Shown here: positions 1 through 13,500 of the stretch, piece after piece
How positions within the stretch are numbered: the stretch's first letter is position 1
How the letters are laid out: the number at the start of each line of letters is the position of its first letter
NCBI GenBank assembly: GCA_020002185.1
Contig: CM034539.1
Coordinates: 29,591,750-29,655,749, forward strand
Source: Paraescarpia echinospica
Taxonomy: Eukaryota; Annelida; Polychaeta; Sabellida; Siboglinidae
DNA length: 64,000 nt
Direction of reading: 5' to 3'
Translations under genes and position numbers: made by a program
Notes under the pieces: model-generated
What the model was told of the DNA's origin: nothing
Database searches by the model: none
Seen by the model: only the letters and a program-made list of their open reading frames with translations

Positions 1-45
1 AAAGTTATATTAGACAAAGCATTTAATCTGCCCTGTGTTTGCCAG

Positions 46-1517
46 GCACCAGAGGTGATCATGTCGCTGCAGTATGACGCCAAGGCGGACCTGTGGAGTG
101 TAGGCACCATTGTCTACCAGTGTCTCACCGGCAAGGCTCCATTCCAGGCCCAGACTCCACAGCAACTGAAACAGTTCTACGAGAAGAACGCCACACTGCA
201 GCCAAAGTGAGTCCTACCCACGGATCTATATCCGTGGCTAGGAAGCCTAACGTTAAAAGGTCTATTTGACATGAAGCAAGGCTGCTATATTGCTTTCCCT
301 ATTGTTAGGTACAATAACGTCGCCGAATTTAATTTGAAACTACTGCCAAACGTGACAGCTAATCGTTCAGGCACCGTGCATAATCACTGCATGTAAATCG
401 TCTTCTCACCTCTGTAATCGACATTTTGAGGAAAGTAAGATGGCGGACAATGACTTTATGTAATCACTTTGTATCTGTGTATATAGACCAGTGGTCCTAC
501 CTGCTGACCATATCATGTACTCTCTTATGAACTTAGAAGGCTGATATTGCTCTTTAGGATTTTGCTCCATAACAGTGGTCATGTATACTGACAACTATCA
601 ACACTAGGTCGCGCCACATACACTTTCACCTTAATGATGACAAGATACATGTGTCGAATATATTGTTTAATTTAACATTTGTCATCGTCTGTATGCTCCA
701 GCATCCCCCCAGGGACGTCGAAGGAACTGAAGCACCTCCTCCTCACCCTTCTCAAGAGGAACGCCAAGGAGAGGATAGACTTTGGTAGGGTTGCTTTGCC
801 TTCCCTCTCACCCAGGGGGTGGATATGGGTTGTCTTGTAGTCAGGTCACATTTGAATAATGATTCTTTAAAATGAGGCAGTTTATTCCTAGTTTTTAATT
901 AATTAATATAATGTTCTTAAGACTACGCTAACTATGTTTAAGGTGTACTGCCCGCCAAGTTGTGTTTAGTAAGCCCGTAACAACGTTCAACAATTTGGAA
1001 GATATGACACCGGAGCATGTCCAAATAGTAAACAAAACATCCAGTTTCAAAACAAGTTTTATTGGCAATATGGCCAAGTCGGGCTGAGTTAACTGCAGTA
1101 ACCTTTGATGTTCAATGATGTCCCATTTTCGCACGTTCAACACAATAGACTTCCTGTTAGAAATTACTACGCCTGCTAACTCCTGACTAGCTCCCTTTAA
1201 AGTACAGTAAGTGTAGATGTGCTTATTACAGGCACATGAATATCTGCGAAAGAATCACTATTTAAATTATTACGGTGGTTTACATTTGAAATATGGCATC
1301 AACATTGTCGAGTAATAAAAACTATTTGAAGTATTAATTAAACTTTTTGCAAAAGATATGTGGCTGTGCACGTTGAACTGGTAAAATGCAAGTAGTACAT
1401 TATCAACAGGAACTGTGCAGATATTGGTAACAAGTAGTTTATGTACGAGTGTTGGTTTTTTGTTTATTGCAGATGACTTCTTCAAGCACCCATTCCTAAA
1501 CCCTAAAGCAAAGTCAT
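46..1517 (+). CDS. ULK1/2: ULK exons 1-3 in window: C-lobe of the kinase domain
   Basis: Exons 46-206, 702-784 and 1473-1517 encode the end of the protein kinase domain. The first residues are the APE motif (subdomain VIII), followed by DLWSVG at residues 15-20 (subdomain IX) and the conserved subdomain XI arginine, R78, in KERIDF. The stretch [12 protein letters not shown] and the final FFKHPFL are characteristic of ULK1/2. Donors are GTGAGT, GTAGGG and GTAAGT. The acceptor TTTGCCAG precedes base 46, and GCA CCA GAG then reads in phase 0, so an exon carrying the activation loop should end exactly at a codon just outside the window. Confidence 0.95.
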
Positions 1518-4500
1518 GTAAGTTGCGTTATAGCTTTGTTATTCTTAATGTACCTCAGTCATATTCTCAGATAAAATGTTAGCAAAATACGCATGTAGAC
1601 ATTCATGTAAAAGGCTGTGGAATATTTGCAGTGTTTATCTAAAACAATAATGGCACAACATATCAGTTGTATTTTAATGTAATTTTGTTCTTGCAGCATG
1701 AATTTTATTTAGCAGAATCGACATATACCTCACAATGTTGAGATATACAAAGATAAAAGAAGTTGGACTCTTGATAGAAGTTTCTTTGTTCACTTGCATG
1801 TTTGTTTGTAGCAGATTATTTCTTCCTACATTAGATGTTTATTTGTAACATGGCGTTCAATTCAAATACTGATAGTTTTGACTGTATGTTTATTTCCAGC
1901 TTCACCTGTGCCAGTGCCACGGACTCGCCTACATGGCTCCGTGTCGGACTCACCCAGTGTCAAGGCTGTCAGTACGTCACCACTGTCAGGACATGTCGCT
2001 GTGTCACCACCTGTAAGTCTATGTCAAATGACAAAGACTTAAACATTTGACCTGTTTCTTGTGTTTAAGTTAGATATCTTTGCACGTTGCATACGCCTGT
2101 AATTGTATGAGATGGTGGCAGAGTAGCTAAAATAATCGGCAAAGGCATCTGGCTGTGCTGACATTATAACATGTACAGTATTAGTTATTATCATGCATGC
2201 TCGTAATCATGGTTGCACCCTCGTTTTGGATAGAACATATCAATGATTTGTATGTGTTGCCTGTGAGTGTAATAATTACATCAAATTGTACCTTTGCAAA
2301 CTGCATCCAGCTGTGATTGTATCAGACAATGATATAGTAGCAAACGTAATCAGACAGGGCTGCGATGTTGTTCGATATTTATTCACATAACTAACAATTA
2401 AAATTAGCCAGTTCAATCACAACATTGGGAGCTATGTTCTTTATATTGCCGCAGTCAAGCAAGTTAAAAACAACAGAATTTTGAACGCGATGACCGCATT
2501 ATGACTTAACGAAACAGTTTCGATCATGATTCAACGGGTGTGATTGTGAGAGCGACCTCTGCACATGTATGTAATAATGGAAGAAACTGTTTGTTTTGTT
2601 GTATGTGTAGATGGCATATCGTCTTCCCCAGAGGTCTGGGCACCAACTGATGGATGTAGGAGGGTCACCTCAGGAGGTGTTTATGAAGGCCCACGCTAGG
2701 TGCATGACCCCCCCAGAAGACTTTGTTCTTGTGCCCGAGAATATACCCTCTGATCATTCAGGTGCGGTAGTATGTAGATTATGATTTCTTATCAAAAAGA
2801 TAAAAACTAGTTTTTTGCTTTGTAGTAACAGTGGTTGATTATTTTATTATAATTGCTACAATAGTCACTTGTTATATTTAACATAAATCAGGTTTTTAAT
2901 ATGTAACAAATTTTATGGGCAAAGTTTTTATCATCTATGACATTTAGGTAAGGTTTTTGATCTAGTAACGAAATGTAGGCTGATCTGGCATGGCAATCAA
3001 AACACACGTATGTAGTACTATGTTTGCACACACTAGCATACGCATGCACGGACATGTGCACGCGCGTGTGCATGCACACAAACACACACAGACACACACA
3101 CACAGAACACACAAACACATACAAATGCATGCATACATGCACGCACACACACGCACTAATTCTTGGATCCGAGCAGTAGAAATAACCCGAGTAGCCAGTA
3201 ACTCGGCTAACCTTATTATAACGTTACAACATTTGTGGTTTCAGTTAGCAGTGCCGGATCTGGTGGTCGCTATCCAAGTTCTGCTGACCTGACCGCAATA
3301 TTTAGGTAAGTTACCCTGTTTGAAACAAATCAACCTGCACAAATGTCAATTGTTTATCATGTGACTACTTCATGTCATCTGACTACTTCATGTCATGTGA
3401 CTGTTCGAGAGCGGACAATGTCTTGAAAAAGTCTAATGGTATCTGTAATGTGAGATAAAATGTGATTTCAGTTTGGCAGAGATTGGACAGTTTCAACTAC
3501 TGGTAACTCGTAAAATGTTATTAGATTAAAATTTATTTATGTTATTTCTGTTCTTATTACCATTAATTATATCCAAGGGACCATTTCACAAAAATTCTGA
3601 TAACCGATTTCTCATTTTAGTGACAACTCTCCGGACTCGCCAAAACTCAACGCGAAGTTGGTTCGGAATAGCCCTCGAGGGGGCTCAGTGCCGATGCGCA
3701 AGAAGGCTGCCCTGACCAGCTCACCCCGTCAGACTAGCCCAAGTCGCCCCTCCTCCCTTCCTGTCCATAACCCCTCCAACTCCCCCTCCCAACCCATCCC
3801 GGTACCCTCCCAAGTGAGGGCATATGAGCAGATCCAACGCAGCGTGGGCAGTTCACCCTCCACCCCACCCTCCGCCAGGGTGCCCTCATCTCCCAAGGTA
3901 AGGGATCAGTTGGTATTTCATGTTTTGTATAGGTCAAGGGAGCATTGTGTGTGATGGTAGAGACGTTAATGTTATGCTAGTATGCAAGTAAACAAATACA
4001 GATTTTCTTTTTTTACTTTTAGCATTAATTTTATAGCTAAACTGTGTTCTGAAATATTATGTACGGTATATATGTAATTTATTATTTGTTTGATGAGTTT
4101 GTGTGTTATACTTTTTAAAGTGGTCTGTTGCTGCATAACTGCTTTAAAAATATGTTATGTGCTTGATTGTTTACTGAAATTAGAACTTGTTTGGCTGAAA
4201 GAGAAGTTGTAAAAAGATATATAAATATATTTATATTTACTGACCGCTTGTATTTTTTATGATAGGGAGTGCCAATTCCAAGGAAGGCCTCCACAGGAAG
4301 TATCGCTTCAGTTGGGTCCATATCACCCCCTTCAGGTAAGCAAAGTGGATAGATGTTTTTTTATGGTTTGTACTGTATGTCAGATGCATATAAATCAATT
4401 GTTCATATCGTTACACGCATTTTCTGCAATTGTTCTGAGCAGTGCCAATCAGTTGGGGGTGTATTATGTAATTCATTAACACAAACAACTGTTTCAAATT

Positions 4501-7500
4501 TACATCACGGCAAACGTAATTTGCAAACACTTCAAGAAACCATCTTTTGTGAGTATGTAATTATTTTACATATAAATATGTATATAATGCAATACGAACC
4601 TAATGCAAAATTTAAATGTACATTTCTAATTAAATAACTTCATAACAAGATGTATCATCTAAATATTGACTAGACTTAGCTATCCAAAACTAAACTACTT
4701 GCTTAATTAATTAAGTAGTTAAAATAATGTTTCACGTTTTATTATTCACCTTTCAGTTCAGTTTACTATTGGTACGCCACCTGGTGCACCATGGAGGAAA
4801 ATGAGTCTTGGTAGCACACCTCCGATGAGCAGACACACACCGCCCCCTGGTGGGACGTCTCCACTCAGGCGAGCTTGTAAGTTTCACTTCGCTATGTCTT
4901 TATATTTGAAGGGTTTCCGGGGAAAATGCAACACCATTTTTTAAAATGTCATCTAATCTAGGACTAAACGATTGTTTGAACACATGTTGAGCTAGGATAA
5001 TATCTAATTTATTAAAAACTGCGATAAATCCCCATGAAATGACGTGCACAAAAGAGCGGTTGTTTTGAAAATGCGATATGCACAATCCGTCTTTTTGTTA
5101 TCAAAACACGATATCCAGCATGTTCAGCCAATCAGCACCGCCGTGCCGCACGTGCAGCTTTGCGGAGTGACAGCAGGCGGTGTGTGAATATACAGCGTTT
5201 TGATAGCAAATTCATTTAAAATCACGTTTTGCGTAACAAATGTGCAATAAATATTTCAGAGTTTGCCACCATGAGTTGATTGGAGGCTTTCTGGGTAGCG
5301 GGGATGAGGTGATTTAATCTTGGGTATTGTAATAACCTATCATTACACAAAGCGTGTAATAATTGTGTGTGAAAAAGTGTGTGATTTTGTGATTCCGTTT
5401 GAAAGAATGCAAACAATGCATGTGACGTGTGATATTTTGCATTGATTGCTTTGTGTTCTAACAGTAGTTTGCTTACAAATCAACCAGATTTGTTTGTGTG
5501 TAAAATCTTTACTAAGTTTTGTTGTCAGTTGTGAATTTTCTCCATGATGACTGGGAGAGTGGTGAGTCACATTAATCCAGTGTTAGTGGACGTCTTTTTT
5601 TTATAAATTACACTGTTTCATAATCGACACATTTCTACATGGGATTCATAACATACAGTTCTTTAATATAGGTGAATCTTACAGGGCAACTGACAGAAAT
5701 GCTAGAAAAGTTTATTATAAATATCAAACACAAGTAAATGTCTTCACATGGCATAGATGCAGTCATAAATTATGATGCATTATTCAGAAACATATAATAT
5801 AGTTAAAGTATTGACAAAATAAGATAAAGCTTCATTAGTGTTACATCAATGCAGCTTGTTTATGTCAAGTCAGAATCTTTATTATTCATAGTTCTGTAGG
5901 AATTTGTGATGGCAACATTGGAAAAATTAGTATTTTACAGCTTTGAACCATAGACTTATATAGATGTGTACATATATATTTAATTTTTGTTAAACCTGGT
6001 TGATTTGATGCTGTGCAACTTACATTATATCACACCACCCATTGGAAATATTCCCGGGGCAGAGAGTATTTCCAATGGGTGGGTCCATACTGTGAACTCT
6101 GACCCAGTAAACCCCTTTTTGACAGTTTTGGAAATTTATGTTGTCCATGAATATATGCAACAATAGGATTCTACTTATTTAATGATGCACATAATTCCTG
6201 AGAACCCACAATATACACTGGTTCACTTTCATTCTTTCATTCTTAAACAAATGATTATAGCCCTGATCTCTTGGAAGTGCTGCTGGTTAAGGTGCATATT
6301 AAGAAAATTGAAAAGTATTACATAAATTTTAAATAGAATAGCTCATGTGGCCGAAATGTCAGTAGTAATCAAATTCTGTGTTTTTTTTCCCATAAAATAA
6401 AACCTTTCGTTTGCATGTAAGAACAACAAATGGACACCATAACAACCATATTTGTGGCCCCCCCCCCCACAGTGGACAGAGTGTTCAGTTGCACCGGCCT
6501 ATTCTACAAAATGAGCCAAAAATTGTTTTCTAGGTCATACCCCATCATTTGAGTGATTTGGGCAGAAATCATCTTTCAAAATCCAGTTTATTTTTCTCCA
6601 CACATAATCCAAACCTAATCAAATACGTGCATTTACAAACCAACATATACAAAACAACAGACAGACAGAATGACTTCATTTCTCAAAACTTTGCTTTTTA
6701 AAAATTGGCTTCAGTTTTAGCAACAAATAAAAAAGTACTGACGATATTTCAACAAACACTGTATCATCTTAAAGCTCACGACCCATGGAATCCAAAATGG
6801 CAAAAATTCCATTTCACAATTTTTGTGACTTAACAGCCACCTTGCTACGACGGGTCATATTTTACACGTAACAGATGTTTCATTAACTACCTATCCTGCC
6901 CTGGGAGTGCTTTAAACTAGGTGAGTAACCCCGTAGGTGTTTGCATGTCTAACCCATGTGCTCTGTCTTTTTTCACCCTGCCCCCACCCTGCCCTGCACA
7001 CCTACTGTGATCCCCGCACACCCCTACCTCACAGCAGGCCCTGCGGTGACAACAACACGGATGTCGGTGCCCAATGTTACAGGCACTTCGCCCGCGCTAC
7101 CCACCATTGTCGGATCTCCGACGAAGTTCAACGGTGCACTCCGTTTCACCGTCGGAACACCTGTTCAGGAGGAACTGGACATCAGTCCGTTGTTTGCACC
7201 CTTCGGTGGTCAAGGGTCGCGAGCGAAAACGTGTCCCGATAACATCGCGGCCGTCGGATATTGCAACGTTGATGGTGAGTGTGGTTTAAGAGTTTGTTGA
7301 TGGTGGATGTGGTTTAACACTTTTGATGGTGAATGTAGTTGGGGTGTAATACTTTTCATGGTGAATGTAGCTGGTATTTAAGACTTGATGGTGAATGTAG
7401 TTGGGGTTTAAGACTAGATGGTGATTGTGGTTGGGGTTTAAGGCTTTTGATGGTGAATGTAGTTGGGGTTTAAGACTTGATGGTGAATGTAGTTGGGGTT

Positions 7501-10500
7501 TAAGACTTGATGGTGACTGTAGTTGGGGTTTAAGACTTGATGGTGAATGTAGTTGTGGTTTAAGACTTTTGATGGTGAATGTAGTTGGGGTTTAAGACTT
7601 TTGATGGAAAATGTAGTTGGTGTTTAAGACTTTTCATGGTGAATGTAGTTGGGGTTTAAGAGTTTTGATGGAGAATGTAGTTGGTGTTTAAGACTTTTCA
7701 TGGTGAATGTAGTTGGTGTTTAAGACTTGAATGTAGTTGGGGTTTAAGACTTGAAGGTGATTGTGGTTGGGGTTTAAGACTGTTGATGATGATTGTGGTT
7801 AAAGTTTAAGACTTTGTTGATGGTGAATGTGATAAGGGATTTAGACTGTTGAAGGTGAGTGTTGTTGGGGTTTAATAATGTGTTAATGGTGAGTGTGGTT
7901 TAAGAGTTTGTTGATGGTGGGTGTGGTTTAAGACTTGATGATGAATGTAGTTGGGGTTTAAGACTTGATGGTGAATGTATTTGGGGGTTTATGACTTTTG
8001 ATGGTGAATGTAGTTGGGGTTTAAGACTTGATGGTGAATGTAGTTAGGGTTTAAGACTTGACGATGGATGTAGTTGGGGTTTAAGACTTGATGGTGAATG
8101 TATTTGGGGGTTTATGACTTTTGATGGTGAAGGTAGTTGGGGTTTAAGATTTGATGGTGAATGTAGTTGTGAGTTAAGACTTTTGATGGTGAATGTAGTT
8201 GGGGTTTAAGACTTTTGATGGTGAGTGTAGTTGGGGTTTAAGATTTTTGATGGTGAATGTAGTTGGGGTTTTTAAGACTTTTGATGGTGAATGTAGTTGG
8301 GGTTTTTAAGACTTGATGGTGAATGTAGTTGGGGTTTAAGACTTTTGATGGTGAATGTAGTTGGGGTTTAAGATTTTTTATGGTGAATGTAGTTGGGGTT
8401 TAAGATTTGATGGTGAATGTAGTTGGGGTTTAAGATTTTTAATGGTGAATGTAGTTGGGGTTTAAAACTTTTGATGGTGAATGTAGTTGGGGTTTAAGAC
8501 TTGATGGTGAATGTAGTTGGGGTTTAAGACTTGATGGTGAATGTAGTTGGGGTTTAAGACTTGATGGTGAATGTAGTTGGGGTTTAAGACTTGATGGTGA
8601 ATGTAGTTGATGTTTAAGACTTTTCATGGTGGATGTAGTTAGTGTTTAAGACTTTTGATGGTGAATGTAGTTGGTGTTTAAGACTTTTAATGGTGAAGTT
8701 AGTTGGTGTTTAAGACTTGATGGTGAATGTAGTTGGGGTTTAAGACTTGATGTTGATTGTGGTTAAAGTTTAAGACTTAGTTGATGGTGAGTGTGATAAG
8801 GGATTGAAATGTTGAAGGTGAGTGTGATAAGGGATTAAGACTGTTGATGGTGATTGTGGTTGGGGTTGAAGACTATTTGATGGTGGGTGTGGTTGGGGTT
8901 TAAAACTATTTGATGGTGAGTGTGGTAGGGGTTAAGAATGTGTTAATGGTTAATGTGATAAGGGAGTAAGTCTTTGTGGTGTGTGGTCTATACACAACTC
9001 TTTGGTGAGGACAATTAGGTGCCAAGACTATAGATGCTGAGTGTACCTAGGTTTTAAGGTGATGAATGTGACTAAGTTTTAAGACTGCTAGCAGTGAATT
9101 TAGCTAGGTCTTAAGACCTGATGAAAATGACATGATCATAAGACTGTTAATGATTAGTGCACCAACTTGTTAAGTGTTTGATGATGAGTGAGAATAGATC
9201 TTCAGACTGATGATGATGATGATGAATGAAACTACGTCTTAAAGAGTTTATTGATAATGAAAGATTCAGTCATCCACATAAATATTACTACACATAAGAT
9301 ATTACAGGACCAAAAACATGCAGGTCTACAGCTAATGTAATTGGACTTTCGAATGAGACCAACAGTTGGCAGAGGACTTATCTATAACACACCCTTTCTA
9401 CAAATGTCCTTAGGGAGGGCGGCTGTTCCAATTGAGTCCGAAGATCGGAGTATGACTGAGCCCGGAGCAGTCATCAGTCACAGCAGCAGCGCGACGCGAC
9501 TCTCCGACCAACTTCTCAAGGCCGCCTTTGGCATAAGAGCACCCTCTGGTGGAGTTGCTGGTAGGCATGATCAGTATTACATGCAGTCCAGTATACATGG
9601 AAAGTTTCGTGAGTGATACATTTTTGCAATGTTCTTAATGTGCGGAATTTAGTAGAATGGTTATGTTTGGAAATGAATTGTGTTGTGAATGGAGAAAAGC
9701 AAACAGTTTCAAAGAGATAAATTAGTGCACTAAATAGCGAATGTTTGCAGAATTTCTAAATCTCTAAAACAAACAGGATTAGAAATGTTATGGCATTATT
9801 ATGGTCTTTGCACTTCATATTGAATACATTTTGTATCAAGAAACCACATGACAATCTACATTGGTCAGACTATCTATACCATATTTTTTTAATGTAACAA
9901 AATTAAACATGCATAAATAATGTAGTAAAAGTAAATGGTTATAAATAATGTCCTGTGAATATTCAGTTCTTCCTGTTCGGCCATTAACAGAATATCTCCT
10001 GTTTGATTGAATGTGGCTATTAATCAAGAGGACAATTTGAAGTTGGCAGTATTTAATTCCAGCATAATACGTAAATTTATTTCTGTTTTGACTTGTGATA
10101 AAATATAAGGATTGTACGATAACAATTATGGTTTTTATAAAAATTTTGACATTTGTTATCAAGATTGACAAATACTTATAAATTTAGTTTGGAAGCCAAC
10201 AAACCCAACTGACATAAGTTGCATATGTATGCTGCCAACTGACATGCCAAGTTAGAATGAATTTGGTCATTCGTTTTACCTAAAATACAAATCATTGTGA
10301 ATCAATTGAATTTCAAGGCATACATCATCATCACTGTCAACTGGTGAACGAAAAAGTGTAATAAATCTATAAAAAAATTATATATATGTCATTAAAATTG
10401 TCCTAAAATGTCAAAAGCTGGCTTGAAAAATAACTTGAAATTAAAATTCACGACAGCTTACAATAAAATGTTTTGAATCTATATTTGAACTGTTTGTTTT

Positions 10501-13500
10501 TTCCCAACAGATCTTCCCCCGGGCCTCTCCCACAGTCCCACTGCTGGCGTGGTTGTTCCATACTCTTCCGCGGCTCTCCCAACCGGGACCTTCCCGCACG
10601 TGGGATCCAACTCTTCCCTGAAGGAGACATCTACAACGCAAGTGGCGTTTGCACACACGCGCACACGCACGCTGTCATGCGGCCCAGAAGAGTCGGTCTC
10701 TGACAGCATGCGTTACATGCAATCCCTGCCGACAATGGAGGGACCCGTAACGTTTGTTGCCCCAGAACTGGCAGAGGAAGTGCTCATGGACGTAAGTGGC
10801 CCTCTCGTTCAACGTTGCGTGGAGGTGATTAGTGTTGGTATTGCCCACCAGTGGGAGTGACATGTATAATTTTGTTCAGTATATACCATATTCGTTCTAT
10901 TAAGCTTACAGTGTACATAACAGATATTTGAGATGTGGAAATATGTAAAATGTTGTGTTCCAATAAGAGTACAGGGGTGTGCACCCATTTTCTTTGGTTC
11001 CTGGGGTTTCTGGTTGCAGCCATCTCGGCGGACGTGACTGGCAAGCGATTTTTGCATCTCACGTATGAACAAAAACGACACCAGAACACTGTAAAGTCTG
11101 ATAATTTAAATGGACCATTTAAGAATTAAGAATTTTTTCATTACTGAGCTTTGAATCTAGTTTGACATTTGTAGAAATCAAATTACAACGATGGATTCTA
11201 CAGTCGAGATTGGCATTGTAGATCGCTGTCACGGTGTCAGACACTGCTAAAAATGGGGTATATGCTAATTGGGGCACGTACGCTTAATAAAGCGAATACA
11301 GTGATTGTAATACTGTCATGTATCAGATGGTAAAGTTGTTAGAATATGTATATTAACAGGCAACATTGGGGGGGGGGAGTCTGGCAGTGTTTCCTGCCAG
11401 GTGCAGAGGTCCACCCACCTCTCTGTAAGTTCACTTGCTTCCTTCGACCATTGGCTTCTCATCAATCAACTGGTGATGCATTTCAAAAACTCAACATTAG
11501 TTATTTAACATTATCGAGTCACTACATGTTTGCTGCAGCTGGTGAGCCACTTTTCAGATGGCGCCACTTTATGTGGAAATATTTTGCATTTCATAATTAA
11601 TAATGACTGAAATTAAGTGATCCGCAGAAATTAGCTTAGATTAAAAAGTATGTAAATTACAAATAATTTAGGTAACAAGATTTTAAAATAAAAATGGTTT
11701 AAGTGGCAGCTAAGTTAATAATAATAATTAAAATTTATATAGTGCTCGAATCCATTTAAAATAAAATCTTCTAGGGCACTTTACCAAAAATTGCATAAAT
11801 TAAATAAAACTATTAAGATATTAATAGAAAATGTAAAAGGACTGATTTAAACATCATAGATAAAAAGTATATATCTAAAATTATAATCGTAGTCCAAAAA
11901 ATTAAGTTGCGATCTATCCCCCTGACTGTGTTGTTACATTTACAGAAGAGCCACAATGAGACCGTATCGAAACTGAGTTTCGTTCTCGCTCTGGTTGAGT
12001 GTATCATCGACCTGGCCCAGTCCCGCAGTTCTCCCCTCTCAGAGTCTGTCACCGAGAAAGTGTTGTCATCATCACCAGGGGGCGGCACCGCCACGATGGA
12101 GCACATCTCATTCATGAGCGAGGGCGATCGATGCATCGAGCAACTCGTTCTCTACGTGAGGGCACTGCAGTTGCTGTCATCATCGATTCAACTTGCCAAG
12201 GAGGAAGTTAGCACTGGGAGACTGCACCCGTCGAACAACGTCCGTGCGCGTGAGTTGTTTTATTAATTTATCCAGTTGTTATTTATTTAATTGACCCGTC
12301 CATCACATGACCTGTTGCCTAGTAAAACCTCCGTCAAGCCATCAAAAAATGGATGCCAAACACCTGGTGGATTCGGATATTTCATCATATATTTTATTGA
12401 AATTCTGGTCACAAAAACATAAGGCAACGTCTTTTAATTGACAGCTATGCAGTTATGTTTGATCTAAGAGAAGTTATGCAGCAACAGTAATGTAATTCAC
12501 GTATGTAACTGTTATCAACATTATTTGCGAAGGCAAAGCTTGACGGAGGTATTGCACATTATTTTGATTGTGATGTAAGCAAACTGAAATATACTGGATA
12601 CATCAATTAGTATGCACTTTTAGGTACTATCCATTTTTAAACTGGACAACCGCATCCATCAAACAGTGTCTGTACACATGAGCAGTGCTTTAGATTGATA
12701 AGTTTATTAGACCTTATTTTTATAATTATATATTTGTTATTTATCGATTCATTAAAATATGGTGTGCTTTTAAGTGGCTAAGGAAAATACATTCTTCCCA
12801 TCTGCCATATAACTTGTCACATTACCATCGATGTAGTCGAGCCTGCTCACTGGTTTAATGTCACGATTAGCTTCACAATTTAAAAATTCAGATTTTCACT
12901 GTGATCATTTTAACTTTTCAAATATACGCTAGCAAATTATACACTGACGTGAACTGTCCACTGATCACTGACTAGCATATTGACCAGTACACTGACCTAT
13001 ACACTGACCACTAACCAATACATTGACCGGTAGACTTACCAAATACAGTAACCACTGACCAATCACTAACCTATACACTGACCATTGACCAATACACTGA
13101 CCACTCACCAATACACTGACTATTCATCAAAACACTAACCACTCACCAAAACACTGACCACTCACTAAAACGCTGACCTCTCACCAAAACACTGACCACT
13201 CACCAAAACGCTGACCATTCACCAATACATTGACCAATCAACAAGACACTGACCACTCACCAATACACTGACCACTCACCAATACACTGACCACTCACCA
13301 GTACCCTGACCACTCACTAATACACTGTCCACTCATCAATACACTGACCACTTACCAGTACACTGACCATTTATCAACACACTGACCACTCACCAACACA
13401 CTGACCACTCGCCAATAAACTGACCACTCACCAATACACTGATCACTCACCAATATATTGACCACTTGCCAATACACTAACGAAATAGTAACCACTGACC

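Noticed and set aside
2888..3292. Cys/Val-rich and His/Thr-rich small open frames
   Set aside because: CA-microsatellite shadows within a ULK intron.
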